Below the pieces are notes generated by a model. The model saw only the letters and a program-made list of their open reading frames with translations, made no database searches and was not told the origin of the DNA. Shown in pieces: positions 5,504 to 7,912 of a stretch of 7,912 nucleotides of DNA (its first letter is position 1; the number at the start of each line of letters is the position of its first letter). The translations under genes were made by a program, and so were the position numbers. Source of the stretch: Ardenticatenales bacterium (GTDB taxonomy: Bacteria > Chloroflexota > Anaerolineae > Promineifilales > UBA4811). Location: NCBI GenBank assembly GCA_030667645.1, contig DAOUVM010000103.1, positions 1 through 7,912 of the forward strand. Reading direction: 5' to 3'.

Positions 5504-6694
5504 ATGGGCAGAAGAATGCCAAACGTCATTATCGTCATCCCAACCTACTGGACGTGGAGCAGCCAGCGGCCAGATGGGCCCGTTGAGGCCGTTTACGACC
5601 ACCCCACGCCCCTGGACGGCGAGAGCACGCTGCCGAGGTTGCTGGAGAGCTTGGGCGCGCCCGGGGGCCCAGAATTTGGCGTCCTCATCCTCACCGCCGT
5701 AACCCATCCCGAACTGGAGAAAGCATCCGCTGGCCGGGTTGCCAGCCTCATCGCCCCTTTCCGCGCCCAGCACCCCATCGCCCAGGCAACTGAAGCTGAC
5801 GCCGCCGCTATCCGCCGGCGCCGCCCCAGCCTGGCCGCCCACGTCCAAATGCGCAACTATGCAGGCGTGCGCAACCTCCAACTGCTGCTCGCCCACGCCC
5901 TCGGCGCCGAGGTGATCGTCGCCCTGGACGACGACGAGACCGTGGCTCCCGATTATATCCAAACTGCGCTCCACTTTGTGGGGCGCGAACATGCGGGCGA
6001 GCCGGTGATGGGCGTGGCCGGCTTCTACCTCGACGCCGAGGGCAACGTGATGCTGCCGGAGCGGCCGCGCACGGGCAACATTTTTCTGGACAAGAGCGCC
6101 ATCATGAACGACAGCACGCGCGCGTTGCAGGCCACGCCCGGGCGGTTGGTTCCTACGCCGGTAGCGTTGGGTGGGAACATGATCTTCCACCGTGACCTGT
6201 TCACCCGGGTAGGGTTTGACCCGGGCATCACGCGGGGCGAGGACATTGACTATCTGATCAACGCTCGACTGTCCGGTCACCGGTTCTGGCTAGACAAGGA
6301 ACTGCTCATCACCCACCGGCCGCCGGAGGCATACGGCGCTCACCCCTACGCCAAGCTGGCGCAGGATGTCTGCCGTTTCGTCTACGAGCGGGAAAAACTG
6401 CGGCTGGCCAGCATGGACCCGGCGCAGTTCGACCCATACCCCGGTCGCTTCCTGTGTAACGACCTGGAAAGCCACGCGTTGGCGGCCCTGCAGGCCCAGG
6501 CCACGCCGCAAGCGATGGCGCGCTTTGGCTCTCCCCAACAGGTTGTCGCCACTGCTGCACGGCGGGCACGCGAGGCGAGCCCACGCTATCTCGAGTTCGC
6601 TGACCGGTGGCCGAACCTGATGGAGACGGTTGGACAGGATGCAGAACTGCGCGAGCGGATACTTGCGCGCTTTGAGCAGCCAGCCAGAGCATAG
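5504..6694 (+). CDS. GT-A-type glycosyltransferase, orphan
   Basis: A 396-residue cytosolic protein. The N-terminus PNVIIVIPTYW (6-16) is the first strand and nucleotide-binding loop of GT-A (family 2-like) enzymes. LDDDE (141-145) follows strand VIVA and serves as the metal/nucleotide-sugar DxD motif. LGGNMIFHR (222-230) and RGEDIDYLINARLSG (244-258) are the acceptor loop and the ED general-base region, with H271 in THRPP as a likely metal or phosphate ligand. A helical C-terminal tail of about 120 residues follows, without membrane segments. It should transfer a sugar from an NDP-sugar; donor and acceptor are unknown. The absence of a membrane anchor suggests a soluble acceptor or loose membrane association. 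ATG 5504 has GAGG 7 bases upstream; an ATG at residue 5 is a possible alternative. It stands alone between a transposase relic and a LacI relic, with no pathway neighbours. Confidence 0.85.
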   Translation: MGRRMPNVIIVIPTYWTWSSQRPDGPVEAVYDHPTPLDGESTLPRLLESLGAPGGPEFGVLILTAVTHPELEKASAGRVASLIAPFRAQHPIAQATEADAAAIRRRRPSLAAHVQMRNYAGVRNLQLLLAHALGAEVIVALDDDETVAPDYIQTALHFVGREHAGEPVMGVAGFYLDAEGNVMLPERPRTGNIFLDKSAIMNDSTRALQATPGRLVPTPVALGGNMIFHRDLFTRVGFDPGITRGEDIDYLINARLSGHRFWLDKELLITHRPPEAYGAHPYAKLAQDVCRFVYEREKLRLASMDPAQFDPYPGRFLCNDLESHALAALQAQATPQAMARFGSPQQVVATAARRAREASPRYLEFADRWPNLMETVGQDAELRERILARFEQPARA

Positions 6695-6811
6695 TCAGCC
6701 ACCGTAGAGTTGGCCGGATCATAGCCGTCTAGGCCAGTATGCAGTCCAATCCAAGCTCCCCACCACCCCATCCCGCCAGTGACCCACTGCGAAAAACCAA
6801 CAACCAGCAGC

Positions 6812-6858
6812 TTGACAGGATATCCCCCGTATACCGTACTGTAAATCAAGCGGTTGCA
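6812..6858 (+). promoter_or_regulatory. Remnant promoter and cre-like LacI-family operator
   Basis: A perfect -35 TTGACA (6812-6817) is followed at suboptimal spacing by weak -10 candidates (TACTGT at 6837-6842). Then comes ATCAAGCGGTTGCA (6845-6858). Its core AAnCGnTT and right half CGnTTnCA match the operator pattern of LacI/CcpA-type repressors, while the outer left TG is missing. It lies 20 bases before the LacI relic start, as expected of an autoregulatory site. GTTGCATTG is repeated at 6853-6861 and 6864-6872 (11-base spacing). Confidence 0.45.
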
Positions 6859-6878
6859 TTGAAGTTGCATTGGCTGTG

Positions 6879-7071
6879 GTGCAGAGGCGTCCACTGCCAT
6901 CAAGGGCATTGCCGACAAGGCAAGTGTCTCTACTTCCACCGTCTCGCGGGTCCTCAATGACCGCCCCGGCATCAGTCCCCAAACCCGCGTGCGCGCATTG
7001 CAGGTTGCAACGGGTTGAATTACTCCCCCTCTGCAGCGGCCGTGACCGGCAGCCCACACGCACTCCTACTC
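6879..7071 (+). pseudogene. LacI-family repressor relic (HTH domain, two frameshifts)
   Basis: Three frames together spell the DNA-binding head of a LacI/GalR repressor. A GTG at 6879 gives VQRRP. After a shift, the frame from 6893 gives TAIKGIADKASVSTSTVSRV and then LNDRPGISPQTRVRALQVA, ending at a TGA (7016-7018). After a second shift at about 7014, LNYSPSAAAVTG continues the hinge region. This follows the family text (IKDIAxxAGVSxSTVSRVLN, RPGVSxETRxRVLxAA, LxYxPNxxAR) closely, including the recognition helix and the hinge. The effector-binding domain (about 270 residues) is missing. Two frameshifts plus loss of the core mean the gene is dead. No ribosome site is evident. It probably regulated a sugar-use gene set no longer next to it. 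Confidence 0.85.
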
Positions 7072-7390
7072 CACCACCCACAATCGGGCAACGCATCTGC
7101 AATGCACTCACCGGCTGGCTGCACTGACGCGGCCACCTGAACGGTAGGGCAAGCGCAGCAGCTTTGTGCCTCGCCCTGCCGCTCCGTCAATCCCGGCCGA
7201 TGGGCGTCGCGATGTGTCCGGTTTCGGCCGGGTACCGCCTGCCTGACCCACAATGAAAGATGGAATCGCCGCCTGGCGATGACGCCGGGCGGCCGCGCGA
7301 TCGTACTGTCCGCGCGAATCGACATCAGGTGGGGACGGAAATGGGAAAGGAGGGAGCCCGTCCCCGCTTTCATCAGATCTCTATTCCCAC
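7072..7390. other. Intergenic stretch with imperfect hairpins
   Basis: No gene is supported. It contains an imperfect stem-loop at 7143-7180 (GGTAGGGC/GCCCTGCC and GCGCA/TGTGC around a 7-base loop), an inverted repeat CCCGGCCGA (7192-7200) / TCGGCCGGG (7224-7232) and GGGGACGG (7331-7338) / CCGTCCCC (7358-7365). None has a T-run directly after it. It may be eroded remainder of the LacI locus; LacI-like text cannot be followed past about 7071 in any frame. Confidence 0.4.
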
Positions 7391-7422
7391 TTCACAATCC
7401 GTTCACACCGCCTTGATACACT
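7391..7422 (+). promoter_or_regulatory. Promoter with TTCACA direct repeats for the secreted repeat protein
   Basis: TTCACA (7391-7396), 5 bases, TTCACA (7402-7407), 9 bases, then -10-like TACACT (7417-7422). The repeats have an 11-base period and no separate -35 exists at normal spacing. The layout equals that in front of the response regulator (TTCATG-N5-TTCACA-N9-TACAAT). The leader to the ATG at 7484 is about 55 bases. Control by the OmpR-type regulator of this window is inferred from the shared layout. Confidence 0.65.
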
Positions 7423-7483
7423 GCGGCCATCAACACTGTGGTTGAGTTTGGAAACCGATATACACACTAGAGGAGTAGTAACG

Positions 7484-7912
7484 ATGTTAAAAAAGCTAAC
7501 ACTTTACGGATTGGCGACCATGTTGCTGGTGGCCGCGGCGGTCGGAGTTTACGATTTCCTGCGCGGCGACTCTGCCCTCGCATACCAGGGCGTCAATGAT
7601 GACACGCCGCTGGCCGCTGACGGCAGTGGGTTTGATAGTACTCGAGGAAATGCAGGCACAGCCCAGCGGAATGACGCGCCGCTGGCCGTTGGCACCAACG
7701 GGTTTGACGATGGTACCCGGGGCAAAGCAGGCGAAGAAAGCCGGGGCATTGCCCAGGCAAATGACATGGCCGCCAGCGGCGGTGGGTTTGGTGATAGCAC
7801 CCAGGGGAATGCCGGCACAGGCAACCGAGGCGCTGGCCAGGCGAGTCAGACGGGCGACGCGCAACCCCAGGCGCTGGTAGACGAGTGGCTTACCGTCAGC
7901 GGCGTCATCGCA
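7484..7912 (+). CDS. Secreted repeat protein, N-terminal part (runs off window)
   Basis: The frame is open for 143 codons to the right edge. The ATG has an excellent ribosome site AGGAG (7471-7475), 8 bases away. Residues 1-33 are a signal peptide: Lys3-Lys4, a hydrophobic core of about 5-23, and ALA before Tyr34 as a signal peptidase I site. Residues 38 to about 121 are three imperfect repeats, each starting Asn-Asp and containing GGF/SGF/NGF, then (D/G)-(S/G)-T-(R/Q)-G-(N/K)-A-G. This part is rich in Gly, Asn, Asp, Ala and Thr and is probably disordered or cation-binding. From 131 LVDEWLTVSGVIA begins what looks like a beta-rich domain. Small secreted proteins with Gly-rich linkers before such a domain are, to my recollection, common in Chloroflexota, but no named family is certain. 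The product probably acts outside the membrane, and its promoter links it to the two-component system. Confidence 0.85.
   Translation, partial: MLKKLTLYGLATMLLVAAAVGVYDFLRGDSALAYQGVNDDTPLAADGSGFDSTRGNAGTAQRNDAPLAVGTNGFDDGTRGKAGEESRGIAQANDMAASGGGFGDSTQGNAGTGNRGAGQASQTGDAQPQALVDEWLTVSGVIA
7595..7846 (+). repeat. Three imperfect in-frame repeats in the secreted protein
   Basis: Units start at AAT codons at 7595, 7670 and 7760 (residues N38, N63, N93) and are 25, 30 and about 29 residues long. Shared positions are Asn-Asp, a Pro-Leu-Ala or Met-Ala-Ala step, a Gly-Phe, Asp-Ser/Gly-Thr, Gly-Asn/Lys-Ala-Gly and a closing Ala-Gln. The DNA also matches between units (for example GACGCGCCGCTGGCC against GACACGCCGCTGGCC), so they arose by duplication. 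Units 2 and 3 share an extra RG-(I/A)-(A/G)-Q segment that unit 1 lacks. Confidence 0.75.

Noticed and set aside
5294..6280. 328-codon minus-strand open frame opposite the glycosyltransferase
   Set aside because: The plus-strand frame carries clear GT-A motifs and a ribosome site; the minus text is compositionally biased and unmatched.

Overview
The window is GC-rich DNA with bacterial gene organisation. A free-living bacterium, possibly Chloroflexota, fits the glycine-rich secreted protein, the BaeS/OmpR-type two-component pair and the IS110 debris. That placement is impression only, because no rRNA or marker gene is present.

Left part (1-1781, minus strand): the 5' end of an FAD-dependent oxidase gene runs off the left edge. 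Upstream of it is a complete amidohydrolase of the 5'-methylthioadenosine/S-adenosylhomocysteine deaminase-like group. The amidohydrolase has a near-consensus sigma70 promoter (TTGACA-17-TATAGT). A perfect 12-bp-arm palindrome sits where transcription should start, as expected for a repressor-controlled, probably catabolic, unit.

Centre (1782-4350, minus strand): an intergenic stretch with a long hairpin precedes an intact response regulator-histidine kinase operon, with 3 bases between the two genes. Its promoter carries 11-bp-spaced direct repeats (TTCATG-N5-TTCACA) ending 9 bases before a -10 box TACAAT.

Right part (4351-7912, plus strand): a decayed C-terminal half of an IS110-family transposase is followed by an intact orphan GT-A-type glycosyltransferase. 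Next comes a relic of a LacI-family repressor, only the helix-turn-helix domain, broken by two frameshifts. The window ends inside a secreted repeat protein with a signal peptide and three Asn-Asp/Gly-rich repeats. The promoter of this last gene has almost the same layout as the two-component promoter (TTCACA-N5-TTCACA-N9-TACACT).

The main inference is that the response regulator controls both its own operon and the secreted repeat protein about 3 kb away, so these form one small envelope-signalling regulon. The transposase and LacI debris between them suggests the locus was once more compact.
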